From Neurospora intermedia (Eukaryota; Ascomycota; Sordariomycetes; Sordariales; Sordariaceae), in contig BTPP01000005.1 in assembly GCA_037102815.1 (NCBI GenBank), positions 310,001-374,000 of the forward strand: a stretch of DNA of 64,000 nucleotides, written 5' to 3'. This document shows, piece by piece, positions 24,986 through 35,694 of this stretch. The notes below the pieces were generated by a model. That model was not told the DNA's origin and did not search any database. It worked only from the letters and a program-made list of their open reading frames with translations. A program made the position numbers and the translations under genes. How positions within the stretch are numbered: the first letter of the stretch is position 1; each line of letters begins with the position of its first letter.

Positions 24986-27054
24986 TTACTGCTGCTCTGC
25001 CAACTCGTACTCCTCCGCCCTAACTCTGAAGCCCCAGTGACCGTCTCCTCCCTTTGCGTAAACCACGAGTTGCTCGTGCTCACCGTCCCACTCGTGGGCG
25101 AACTCCTTCAGTCTTGATGCCGAAGCATCGTCCTCAGCCCCTCGTAAGATATGCAGAAGACTCCGGGCGCTTTCATCCGAACCATGGGCTACGGCATTCA
25201 TGAGCTCCAGTGGGCTCATTGAATACTCCCTATCAAGCTTCCAGAAACCCCAATGCAGAAAAACAACAAGCACCATGCCAACGATATGCGCAATCATGGC
25301 CGCATAAAAACAGAGCTGTGCGCGCTTTTTGTCGGCCAACCACTGGCGCTCGGTTCTTTCCCCAATAAATGGTACGTATTGGGTCTCGTTGGCATGTACG
25401 GCCGCGATTACCGAAACTCTGATGGCCAATTGCCGGTACATATCGAGGATGTCGTCCATTGGCGACAAAAAATTCAAATCGCATGGGTGCTCCGGGGTAC
25501 TGCTAGACTGGACATCGGGCTTCCGGGCGTAAGCGGCTGCGATATGGCTTTGGTACCCCATCCCAAACGCGTCATCATCATAGTGCCACCAAAACTTGTC
25601 ATGCATGGCGCCAAATCTGGTGCCGTAAAGACTTTGGCCCAACTTGGCAAAGAGTTCCAAACGCTCATCGTACCAAATTTGAACGGGTTTGAGAGGGAGA
25701 GGGAAAACTGAGTTTCCCAGGAGATCCTGGTACAAGGAGAACATCGAATGGTCCATAAAGGCACTGTTGAACTTATTAGCCTCTTTCCTCTTCCAAGGCC
25801 AATAAGCGGCAGGGGTTGACATTGAGAAAAAGAAATGGTGGACACATACGCTGCATCGAGCATCACCGTTGTGAATGTAATGGAGCTGCCAGTTATATTG
25901 AACCGGTACTGAACAGTTGACGGCCAAAGTTCACAGTAATGGGTAGTATAATTACCCCTACACCCAGCTTTCGGTTTATATGCAGTATTAACGGTCAACA
26001 AGTGACCGCTTGGGCCCAACCCATCACTGATGTTCGTGGCAAAGAGTGTCTGCGGGCCGTTGTCTGGGGAAACGGAACTGGACTCGAAATTGTATAGGTC
26101 ACCACTTGAAACCGAGCACCTCTCTGACCATCCGAACCCCTACAGCAATGTTAGTTGTTTAATCTTCTCCCACGAGAAGCTTCCATCTCGAATCGTTAGA
26201 GAGACTTACAAGAGTGTCCACCGAACATTTGTCACAAACGTCAAAGGGGAACTCAACGGCTGTGCTTGCTAAAAACCCCCGGTATGCCGTCATGATAGGG
26301 CGATTGATAGTTACCGTCAAAGGAAACGGAGGCAGGATCCTGGGGGTGATATGGATATTCGCCATTCCATTGTAGCTAATGGCAACATCGCCCTGGTAGA
26401 GGGAGTGGGCCCACAGCCACGCGTTTCCGGGGATTGCGACAACGAAGATAATAGTCACTGGGGCATCACAGTATCAGAACCCTGAGACACCAACAAGCAG
26501 CAGGAACTCGAGTAGACGGAATGAAGTAAAGGGCACAAATAACTTACACCAGGCTACCGAAAGGGACTTTCCTCGCCAGATAGCCTTAGCGGCTTCTGCA
26601 ACGCTCGCCGTGCTCTCCCAGGCATAATGCACATCGCTTAGCTAGATAGGTACCGTATCAGCATGGGTACCTAGTTAGGTGCGTTGGTGTTGAGCTGGAA
26701 AAAACAACTTACGGTCATGCCTTTGCGTGCGTGTACCCAAAACGACGTCTTGGCTCCCTCTGTGAACCCGAACGTAAGAACGGCCACGCACACCGTGCCA
26801 ATCCCAGACACCAGCATTTGGGGGTCAGCCCAGGAAGACCAGTTCGAGACTGGGTGGCCTATGGCCAGGGAGCGGATGGTCACATTGCCGATGAGGCCTA
26901 AACATAAGTCAGTGATTGGTGGTTTTGAAATGAGGTACGAATAAGACCGAATCACAAACTCACCAGCAATGCCCAGCAGCACTGGGACGAACAACGACAA
27001 CCAAGGGAGCATCCGAACCCTGTCGGGGACCCGAAAAGCCCAGAAGAACGGCAT
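24986..27054 (-). CDS. Fungal membrane protein of unknown function (copy A of an inverted paralogue pair), 6 exons
   Basis: I do not recognise the family. Exons are 27054-26964, 26897-26713, 26641-26548, 26457-26210, 26139-25850 and 25763-24986, joined in consistent phases to 561 residues. A hydrophobic segment near residues 15-35 may be a signal anchor, more hydrophobic stretches follow (for example VSGIGTVCVAVLTFG), and a clear transmembrane helix lies near 450-477, ahead of a soluble acidic tail. The middle is probably extracytoplasmic: it carries Cys residues and N-glycosylation sequons such as NIS, NYT and NIT. A conserved block, SHIAAAYARKP through NFLSPMDDI, is shared with the copy at 31755-33621, as are exact exon 2 and exon 3 lengths (185 and 94 nt). 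That makes them products of a duplication. Confidence 0.85.
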
Positions 27055-30024
27055 GGTGGTGGACGTAGCGGAAGGGGGGCAGGGATGGAAGTCGAGAAGA
27101 AATGAGGAAAGGAAAAGAGAAAAAGGGAAGGAAGATCGGCACAAAAGAAAGAAAAGAGACAAGAAACAAACAGCACAGCGTTGAAGACTGGATCGAGACC
27201 TGGCAGCGGACGGTGTACAACTGCTCACGAAGGGCAAAGAAGAAAAAAAGAAAAAGAGGACATCTGGGAGGAAGATGGAAATGTGCTGCCTTTAATACAT
27301 GTACACATGAAGGAGTCTGAGTGAATAGGGAAGCCCGAGGGCAGTCGAAAGTTCTCCGACGCAGCAAGTTCGTATGAATGCAAGGAAGTAATGAGGTACC
27401 ACTTGGCTCTTTCACAGAAGGAGGAATAGTTAAGTTAGAGAAGGAGAATGAAGCTCCGGAATGACTGCATGGAAGGCTGGAGAGGAGGAATTGGAAGGGC
27501 GATGGCTGGAAGGGGAGTACTTGAAAGGTGGAATGGGAAGGCTACATAGAAGGCGACTGCTTGATAATATGGACTGGACAGTTGAAAGGGTAGGTAGAGA
27601 CTGAATTGGAAGTACGAAGAGCAGGGCGATGGTTGGAAGGGAGGAATTGAAAGGTGGAATAGGAAGGTTGGAAGGCGACTAGTGGATGATGTAAATTAGA
27701 AAGTTAAAAGGGTAGGATATGAACTGGGGGCAGCAAGTTCGTATGAAGATAGGTAAGGAAGTAATGAGGTACTACTTAGCTACCTTATAGAAGGAAGAAG
27801 AGTTGAGCTGGAGAAGGAGAATGGAGCTCCGGGATGAATGCATATAAGTCTGGAAAGGAGGAATTGGAAGGGCGATGGGTGGAAGGGTGGATTTGAAAGG
27901 TGGAATAGGAAGGTTAGAAGGCGACGGTTGGATGATGTGGACTAGTAAGTTGAAGGGGTAGAATATGAACTGGAAGTACGAAGGCTGAAAGGAGAACATT
28001 GCAAGGCTGGAAGGGGAGGACGGGTTTCTCTACGTACGACCTCTAGAAGGAGTCAGGGATATGCAGAACTTGACCACACTCGTGAACATTGCAATAGGTC
28101 AGTCGTTAGAGACGGATAACGGTATGGCTAGTGCCAGCTGTCGCACAACCCCCTTCTCAACCGGCTCCTATCTCCAGACCGTACCTTTATATTTAGTCTT
28201 TGGAAAAAAACAATTGAACATCAGGTTTCTCAAAAGCCCAAACCACGTCTTGTGGTTTTCAGATACCCATTAGTTATTCGAGTAGGGTAAAAACAAAGAG
28301 GAAGCTACTCGGAAAATCATCGGTCCTCCAGACTTCAAGAAGATGGTACAGCTCTTTATGGCGATAATCCGAGATGTTTGGGGGGTAGTAGAAACGCGTC
28401 GTAGATTTTTGAGTAAAGGCAGTGCACCTATGCTTTCTCTAGTCGAGACTTGAGAGTGTAGTCCCTTCATGTTGTTTACCGTTTTTGTTACCCAATATCT
28501 TGGCTCCGGATTGAGGCTCTGCTCCTACCAAATGCCACTCCAATGTGTGTGTATGTGTGTGCAGTGGTGTCCCCCACATGTCATCCCATCTATTTGTTCC
28601 AGGCAGGGAAAGCTGTATGGTATCTTCGCACTAATTTTGAAATAGAAGTTGGGATCGAAAACCATAAAAAGACCAAGTTGGACGTACAGTTGAGATGGAA
28701 AGACACACCACAGTTGGGATAGAAAGAACCGCACTAACATGTGCCATGGCGGCCACTAACTGTTGTGTTTCTCATTCGTGACCGTCACTTCGTCCTTACA
28801 AGACTTTGGGGAAAGCAGAGCGTAACGTACGTTCCAAGCTGTATTAAGCGTTGATATCCAGCTCCAACTGTGGAATGACTTGAGCGGTCACACTTGCAAG
28901 TATGTTTTACGTGCTGGTGTCGTTGTGTTATGTTCGAGAGAACCACTCTCCCCGGCTTCCTTCCTCTTTGGTTTCTTTGACTTGCTATTCAGTCTCGTGG
29001 AAAACTGTGCTGGGGATCAGGCAGGGTTTTCTCCATAAGCCCCTCGGATCTTGCGAATTTGATCCTTCCACCAGGTTACAAGATGATCACATATGCCAGG
29101 AATGGTGTAACTCAGCCAGACCTCTATGAACGGCGGCACGGATTGTGTAGGAAATGAGCCTAAGAGGGCCCAGATTGTTAAGAAAACCACAATGAGAAAA
29201 CCGTAAGAGGAAGAGTGCTGCAACGGTGGGCAGAGGGGTACGCCTTTTGAGTGGTTGCGATGCAACTAGACACCGAATGTTTAGTACAAGAAAGGTATCC
29301 AGTCACTTGTTGATAGCACTGGTAGGACAGGAATAATCTCTTGGAGACATTGTCTGACTAAGGAGGAAAGGCGATGTCGGAAAGTGTTGGTGGTAAATTG
29401 TGAAGATCCCGGAGGTGCTCACACGAAAACATGAAAAGCATGGAAACCTGAAGGTTAGGAAAGAGGAAAGGGGCCGATGTGATTCTTTCCATTCCAAGCA
29501 CCCGAGCGTTCAGGAGTTGCCGTCTTCGATGAAGGTTTGGTGGCTCCTTCCCGGTCCTGTCTGGTGTACAATTGTAGCTGAAAATCCACAGAAGCTGTCT
29601 CCAAACGAACGACAGAGCCATTAAGCCACTTGGTCTATGAATGAAGGTTCTGCTGTCGCTTGATCCTCAACATCACTTACTCTGAAGTAGACAAGAGGTA
29701 CCTCTTAGCCCGAACTCTCATCGAAGTCGCAACTTGGACGTGCACTTGGGAAGAAAAGTACTACACAGGCATAAACCCCTGCCCTGACGGCCACTCACTG
29801 CCTGGGTATCTGCTGCTGGGTTTCTGATTCATCATCACTCCCTGTACGTACATGTATCTACGTAGAGGTAGGTAGTCGTAGCTAAGTAAAGTACGTTCCT
29901 TCTCACCTAGACTTCTTGTACATTTGCCTCGGTAAGTCTTCCATAGTCCGTGGGTAAGTCTTGACATGCCTATCGGGCAATTCTTTGGCAGCAACGAGGC
30001 CATTCTTCGGCTGGGAGAGTGGTT
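27055..30024. other. Spacer with degenerate tandem repeats
   Basis: After the 5' flank of copy A comes a purine-rich block of direct repeats (27360-27985, listed separately). The rest, 28000-30024, has short frames only. One minus-strand frame at 29272-29017 reads like a small membrane protein (a hydrophobic run GFLIVVFLTIWALLGSF, then a charged tail) after an acceptor-like CTAG, but I found no matching 5' exon. Confidence 0.45.
27360..27985. repeat. Degenerate direct repeats, three ~110 bp units and a longer ~200 bp duplication
   Basis: A unit running from GGCGATGG to GGAAGTACGAAG or its equivalent occurs near 27511-27615, 27626-27730 and 27871-27980, with shared landmarks GAAAGGTGGAAT, GGAAGGCGAC and GTTGAAAGGG. 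The segment beginning GCAGCAAGTTCGTATGAA near 27361 is repeated near 27731. It includes a shared GAAGTAATGAGGTAC and GGAGAATG-AGCTCCGG block, so a ~370 bp period is overlaid on the shorter one. The copies are diverged by substitutions and small indels, which suggests an old local amplification. There is no coding frame through it. Confidence 0.8.
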
Positions 30025-30680
30025 TCACATGCTTCGAACCCGTCGACTCCGACGAGTAGTGACGGTGGCGAGGTCTTTGTTGATAAGATCGGGCAGTTCA
30101 TCGGTAACAACGGGGTCAACAATGGCAGGATGGTCTTGCGTTGGGACGTAGCGTTCCAAAAATTGCCCATGATCAGTGGCGGCGTCTTCGTTCAAGAGTG
30201 TGCGGCAGAAGTTGATAGTCTCGGGGAAGACTACATCTGTTTAGTTCGAATGAGTCTCGTTAGTTTACTTGGGAATATCTATGTTTGAATCGTTCTGCGC
30301 AGAGTATTTTGCGAGGAACGGGGACACCGAGACACGAAATAGTACGTACTGAAGGAGTAATCCCACCCACACACGTGCCCCACATGGCCTGCTATAAGAG
30401 CCGCATCGATGATTGCTGACCCCTCGCCGTCTCCCCCCCTACACAAGCATTTGTAGTCGAAGAAGGTGGAATTGCGGGTGGTGACAACGCAGTACGCGTA
30501 CTTTCGCTCCTCGTTAACCTCGATTCCGGTCATTACCCCCGCAGTATCAGGCAAGTAACCTTTGGTACAGTCGGAGAGGTGGTACTTGGACAAGTCAACT
30601 GGGGCAGCAACGAGGTCGGTAAGGGCAGTGCCGGTAAGAGCAACGCTGGTAAGGGCAGCGACGGCGAGAAGAAACTTCAT
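30025..30680 (-). CDS. Small secreted cysteine-containing protein, 2 exons
   Basis: Exons 30680-30350 and 30236-30025 join across a 113 nt intron (30349-30237, GTACGT donor, CTAAC branch, phase 1) to 180 residues. The N-terminus MKFLLAVAALTSVALTGTAL is a classic signal peptide. The mature part holds about six cysteines (DCTKG, YCVV, CLC, VCGW, FCRT), which could form disulfides, and an N-glycosylation site NST. The C-terminus is basic (TTRRSRRVRSM). Size, secretion and Cys content resemble fungal effector-like or cell-surface small proteins, but I recognise no named family. It lies between the two inverted paralogues. Confidence 0.75.
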
Positions 30681-31754
30681 GGTTGTAACTTCGGAAATAA
30701 TGGGGTTCGATGTAAAAGACTCGAGGGGTTTTTGTGGTTGAAGTTGGACGGAAGGAGGAAAGAGGGAAGGAGGTAGGAAGATGGATGGTCCTTGCTATTT
30801 AACGCAAGTTGTAAAGTAAGAAATGCAGGTTGTCGCTGACCTTTTCTCAAGTGCATGGGCCCTTCCGCTTCCTGTGATTTTCGAAATATTCGGAGGTCAA
30901 TGGGAAATAATGCAAGCACAGTCGGGCATGAATATCTTGAGCAGTTGCTTGCAGGATATTGGGGACTCGCGCTTGCCAGTCCAAATTTATCCAAGGCCAT
31001 CCTGCATCCTCCGCCTATTTTTCGCTATTTCCCTGCCGGTTTTATAACACCGCATGCAGTTATGCAGTGCCTCAATAACCGGGTCGATCCTCAGACTGTG
31101 CATTGAAGTAATATCGGTTACTATCGCCCATGATTTGGCATTACACCGGCTTGACATTGGCGCAAGATGGTGAATATTATCGCGCCCGGAAGAACTGAAA
31201 CGACACCGGTTCATGAGGGCATTTGCAACTGACTGAAATGGAAAGATCCCGATGAAAGACGCCACTACTAACGAGTAAGACTAGTATTTCTGAAGAAGGA
31301 ATGAACGGCAGCAGGACCGTCACAGTCCAGTCATGGAGCGAATTCAAACCATTGTTGGTGGGAAAGGACGTTCATCAAATGATACCTGGAGGAACCTGGT
31401 ATTTTTCATTTTTGGTCAGCGCCTTACCACAGAACCAACCTCCCACACTCAGTGACATCGCCTTACTTAAATTCCTTTGTTGTTCAGCCAAATCGCTGTC
31501 GTCCGCCCGCCCGGCATTCCCGACTTCCCACTTCTCAACCTCAGTTTCAAATCTCAATCATGCCCATGAAACCGGATCACCCCATCGTTCTCCTTTTCTT
31601 CTTTACTCCTTGAGAGCACTTGTACCGTGTCCTGCTTCGCTGATCTTGACGAACTTCTTTCTTCGTGTGTCTCTTCCTAACTTCTTGCTTTTTCCTTTGC
31701 CTTTCCTTCCCCTCTCTCTTCCCTTTCCTTCCTTTCGTCCATCCACCGTGCAAG
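30681..31754. other. Divergent promoter region
   Basis: This lies between the secreted-protein gene (leftward) and copy B (rightward) and should hold both promoters. The right half (31480-31750) is strongly pyrimidine-rich, like other Neurospora leaders in the window. No gene is evident. Confidence 0.5.
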
Positions 31755-33621
31755 ATGAAGTTCTTTTTCCCTGGTTGGAAGTTGTCTTGGCCCGCCTGGA
31801 TCCCCGACTGGTTTTGGCTGTCTCCGTGGGTGTCCTTTTGCTCCATTTTGGTTGGCATCGCTGGTAAGTTGTCAATCCAGTCACAAGGAGTCATTCATAC
31901 TTTGTTCCACAGCTGACCTCTGGTTTCTTATTCACCTTGTAGGCTTCATAGCCAACATGATTCTCCGGGCCAAGGCCGTAGGCCACCGGGTCGCGGAATG
32001 GCCGTACCCTCTTGAACCCCAAATGCTCGTCTCCGGCGTCAGCACGATCAGCGTCGCCACTCTCACCTTTGGATCCAAAAATGGGGGTATTATCGGCTTC
32101 TGGGTTGGCGCACTGAGAGGTATGAGTGTAAGTTTTTTTTTTCTTCCTTTTCCAAGCCAACAAAGGCACAACTGCTGACACGGTAGGTACCTCTTATTAA
32201 GTTGAGCGAAGTTCATTATGTTCGAGAAAGCACGACGAGCATGGCTGAAGCCATGAAGGCTGTGAAGCGCGGAAAGGCCCTATGGGTCGCATGGAGTAAG
32301 TTACCTACCTATTATGCACCTTCTTGATGCCGTACTCATTTCTCAGTTTCTGTTACCTGTGCCATAAATACTAGACTAATGCTTTGGTCCCCTACACTTA
32401 GTGTCCATAAGTTTCAGTGTGGCAGCATGCGACAACGCTTGGTTCTGGAGTCATTCTATGTGCCAGAGAGATGTCATGATTCGCAACAACGGGACGTTGA
32501 ATATGCATATCACTCCCGACATCATATCATTTCATGTTTACATCATGTCTTTTCATGTTTACACCATGTCTTTTCATGTTTTCCGCCAAGGTAGTTCGCA
32601 AGACCGTTTTTTCACGCTTGAGAAGAATCCGGTCCTCTCCACCACCCGCAGCTCGCCGTCGGGCACCCCAATATGGGAGCATATCGGGAGTATCTGGTTC
32701 ATAAGCCGATCAATTTCCCGAGGAGAATCTCTGACAACTGCTCGGTGGACACAACCGCTGGTCGGTGACGTGTGCGGACTTAGTGGGCGAGGAATACGAC
32801 TTCACCCCGACATCACCAGTTGAGGGGCCTCAAGACCTCTTCATCATCGATATTGCCAACAGTTCAAAACTAAACGGTCATTCCTTGACCGTGAATACGG
32901 TCTTCAAGTCCAAGACCGACTGTGCTGAACGAATATGCCGAGGACCGACTGTGCTGGACGAATATGTCCACCAGCGATGCCCGCTGGCACCGGCCATTGT
33001 CCGGTACAACCTGAACGTCACTGTAAATGCGACTTTTTACGAACGAGCAAGGAGCGCAGAACTTCTGTATGTGGCCAACTGGAACATTTTTCTCAACTCA
33101 CCTCCTGCCGCGCATCATAGCCTTGGATGAGGAAAAAGGCTAACATATTTTGCAGCGAGTACTACCCATTGCCCAGCCAGTCGAGGTTTTCTAACGAGTT
33201 CTTCCCAAACCTTTTCTTCTTGCCCCTCGAGGCGCGTCCGTTCCACGTCGTACAACATGACGTACGCCTAGATATTCGGACAAAGATGGTACGAGACTTG
33301 TACAGCACCAAGTTTGGGACCATCCATCGCCAGCGTCACTGGCGCTTCAGTGACGATGTCATCGACACGGGCTCGAGCTATCGAAGCCACATCGCCGCTG
33401 GGTACGCCATAAAACCCGAAACACAGAAGGAGGGCGTGCTCCCGTGCAGGATGAGTTTCTTGTCTCCAATGGCCGACATCATCGAAACATACCAGGAACT
33501 GGCCCTAAGTATTTTCGGTGTTGGTGGCGGTAATATGGGTTCAAAGTTGAGATGGAAGAGCAATGGAATGAGCTTTTGCCTTTACAATATTCCCTTCTGT
33601 CCATTGTCCAAGATGATATGA
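31755..33621 (+). pseudogene. Copy B of the inverted membrane-protein pair, apparently decayed
   Basis: The first exons match copy A in position, phase and length: 31755-31863, 31943-32127 (185 nt, same as A), 32202-32295 (94 nt, same as A), then an exon from 32402. The protein matches too, for example EPQMLVSGVSTISVATLTFG and LSEVHYVRESTTSMAEAMK. After the in-frame 21 bp repeat near 32526-32585 the homology continues in other frames: MGAYREYLVH from 32673, then RWSVTCADLVGEEYDF to about 33066. The intron that copy A has at this junction is missing. A last exon (33156-33621, after an 89 nt intron with CTAAC branch) carries the SHIAAGYAIKPE and SFLSPMADI block. It ends without the C-terminal membrane helix of copy A. 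Two frame changes plus the lost end suggest a pseudogene. A diverged gene with unusual splicing is less likely. Confidence 0.65.
32526..32585 (+). repeat. In-frame 21 bp tandem repeat in copy B
   Basis: A unit close to TTTCATGTTTACACCATGTC is present about two and a half to three times, encoding repeated SFHVYTM-like heptapeptides. Copy A has no counterpart, so the repeat arose after duplication. Its length is a multiple of three, so it does not itself explain the later frame changes. Confidence 0.75.
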
Positions 33622-34051
33622 CGTTATTTTAACTCCTTCTAATTTTCCACAAGATGCACTGATTTGGGATAAATAGCTCACGGTTCTCTTTTTCTTTCTT
33701 TCGTTCTTTTTTTTTTTTTTTTTTTTAGTTCACACAGGTTACGATACTTTGAATTAGATGTACAGGGTACATGATCTAATGTGTTCGGGCAGACCTGGTC
33801 AGGTCGTTTTCGAAGGAAAGATATGAGAGAGTGTGATACATGGAATCAAATGTAGATCAAGAGATCTATTCGTTCAGCTATCTAAAATTGATGTTAACAG
33901 AAGAGAAAAGGTTCTCTTTAACTGCTGTTGCCCAGGGTATCACTTTCCTCGATGCGGGAAGTTCCTCATCAATACCCTCATCGAGAAAAGACAAAAAGAG
34001 AAAAAATCCTTGTCGTCGATTATCGTACATACATGCTCAACCGGCGCTCTC
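33622..34051. other. Spacer after copy B
   Basis: Contains a poly-T tract of about 21 bases near 33706-33726 and nothing with coding character. It is probably the 3' flank of copy B and of the minus-strand candidate gene. Confidence 0.4.
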
Positions 34052-35116
34052 CTACGCCTTCTTGGGCCTGTTGACACCACGCCCAGTGGCCTGTTGCGCG
34101 TCAACCAACTTCTTGGGCCACACGAAGCGCTCTTCAGCATCGTACGTAAATAAGCAGAAACCATTCTTCTGCATCTTCTGAAAGAAACCTCCGTCAAGCG
34201 ATGGCCACGCCAAGTGAAATTCCTATTGCGAGATCAAGATCAAGGTGGAACCGAAATTGAGAACGTTCGCGTCGACTTTGGATACTCAACATTGATAATT
34301 AACAGACGTTTTCTTGACTGGTGCGTGAAAAGGATGAAGGCGAGAAAGCGAAGTGAGGTTGCAGGTCAGATGATGGACACCAGAACTGTTAGTGCATGCG
34401 CTTGAAGATGCGCTGAAGGGCCGCCTGAAGAAATTCGGCAAATCGAACCGCAACAGGGAAGGCTTCAGCTGGACGAGGAACGGGGAAAGCGGGGATCAGC
34501 GGGCCACGGCTCGGCACCGGTTGGAACCTGGTTACTTCTATTGGAGGCACTTGGAGTAAAGGTGGAGACTTGGTCCGAGGAAGCTCCACCTAAAAGCATG
34601 GCGAGCATGGCCCTCGCCTGTCACGGAACAGTGATCAATCAGCCCTGCAAGGGTCCGGCCGTGATGGCTTCCTTGCATCTGACCATCGTTGCAACGGTTG
34701 CCGTTCACTCAATCACGGTGCACGGACTATCATCTCCGATTTCAAGAACCCAATCATGCCAGATGCCGGAGACATGTCCGATGCCTCGAGTTTGCTATCC
34801 ATTTGCCCATCCAGTTACCATCATCGATTTCCATCTATTCTTCATGTTTTTCTCTCGTCCGGTTACCGAACCCCGAAGCAGAAGACCTTCGTGATTCCCG
34901 TATCGTGCCAATCTCCAAGCTACCTAATATTCCATCCCCCGGTTGCCAAGTGAAGTGACCAAATCCCTCAATCTCCAGCTTTGACGAACCGCAACTCTCA
35001 TCGAGACCAAGAACGAGACATTGACTGGGGCCCACGACACATCTGTCGATGGATTGGTCCTTTAGGGCCTTGATATTTCTCCAGTCCAGTTGTTCACCTC
35101 CTTCCACCGACGGCAT
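34052..35116 (-). CDS. Possible multi-exon minus-strand gene of unknown function
   Basis: Three segments read like protein on this strand. The first, from ATG at 35116, begins MPSVEGGEQLDWRNIKALKD and stays open to 34835. The second, about 34589-34389, is proline-rich, with PVPSRGPLIPAFPVPRPAEA and then FAEFLQAALQRIFKRMH. The third is a convincing last exon at 34222-34052 after an AATAG acceptor, with EFHLAWPSLDGGFFQKM, FTYDAEERFVWPKKL and a basic end. Just upstream of the third exon the same frame also reads VDANVLNFGSTLILISQ before the TAG. The segment may therefore be a continuous frame broken by a stop instead of a spliced exon. I could not find donors that join all three in phase, so this is a gene model in outline only, possibly a decayed gene. 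Confidence 0.4.
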
Positions 35117-35158
35117 TTAAGAAACGGACTTTTTTTCCCTTTCGTTTTTCAACACGAA

Positions 35159-35175
35159 CAATATATAGATATATG
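35159..35175 (+). promoter_or_regulatory. TATA-like element before the cysteine-rich gene
   Basis: The AT-rich AATATATAGATATATGG lies about 100-113 bases upstream of the ATG at 35272, followed by a CT/CA-rich leader, as expected for a Neurospora core promoter. Confidence 0.45.
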
Positions 35176-35271
35176 GGATTCATCACTCGGACCATTCCCT
35201 TCTCCCCTTGCCATCCATTCACACACACAACACACTCCACCAACAAATAAACAAACAAACAACCCACAACC

Positions 35272-35694
35272 ATGTGCCGCCATATCGTCTTCTCGGGCAC
35301 GTGCCCCCACTGCACCGAGCACTTTGTCTGGGAAGACCTTTCCCAAGAGCTCTCGTGCCTCGAAGCCAAGAACACGGGCGTATTCGGCCAATGTGCCTTT
35401 GGCGTGCAAATCGAGGAGCACGAATTCGACCAAGAATGCGAACCCTGTGCTGCTGAAAACGAGCGGGATGAAGGGTACGGCGGCGCTGCTGAAGGTATAG
35501 ATGATGAGCTTGTTGTCCCTCCACTACTAGGACCAGGAGGGGAGCTGATTATACCTGATCCCACCGTGAAGCATTTACTGGCGGGAAAGAAACACGCTGA
35601 CGATGATGGACGACAACGACAACAAGAACAACAAGAAGGTGGCGGCGGCGGCGGTAGCGGCAAGAGCAAGAGCAAGAAGCAGAGAGTTGCGTGA
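35272..35694 (+). CDS. Small cysteine-rich protein, 140 residues, unknown function
   Basis: This single exon starts MCRHIVFSGTCPHCTEHF. The first half has Cys pairs (CPHC, then CLEAK, QCAFG, and CEPC) and histidines that could coordinate zinc. The second half is hydrophilic, with a Gln/Gly-rich linker and a basic tail (GKSKSKKQRVA) that could direct it to the nucleus. There is no signal peptide. A TATA-like AATATATAGATATATGG lies about 110 bases upstream (near 35160), and the leader before the ATG is rich in CACA and CAAACAAA, so this start is well placed. I know no function for this fungal protein type. Confidence 0.7.
   Translation: MCRHIVFSGTCPHCTEHFVWEDLSQELSCLEAKNTGVFGQCAFGVQIEEHEFDQECEPCAAENERDEGYGGAAEGIDDELVVPPLLGPGGELIIPDPTVKHLLAGKKHADDDGRQRQQEQQEGGGGGGSGKSKSKKQRVA

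Noticed and set aside
30020-30060. tRNA-like T-loop (GGGTTCGAAGC on the minus strand)
   Set aside because: No acceptor, D or anticodon arm can be folded around it, and it lies in exon 2 of the secreted-protein gene.
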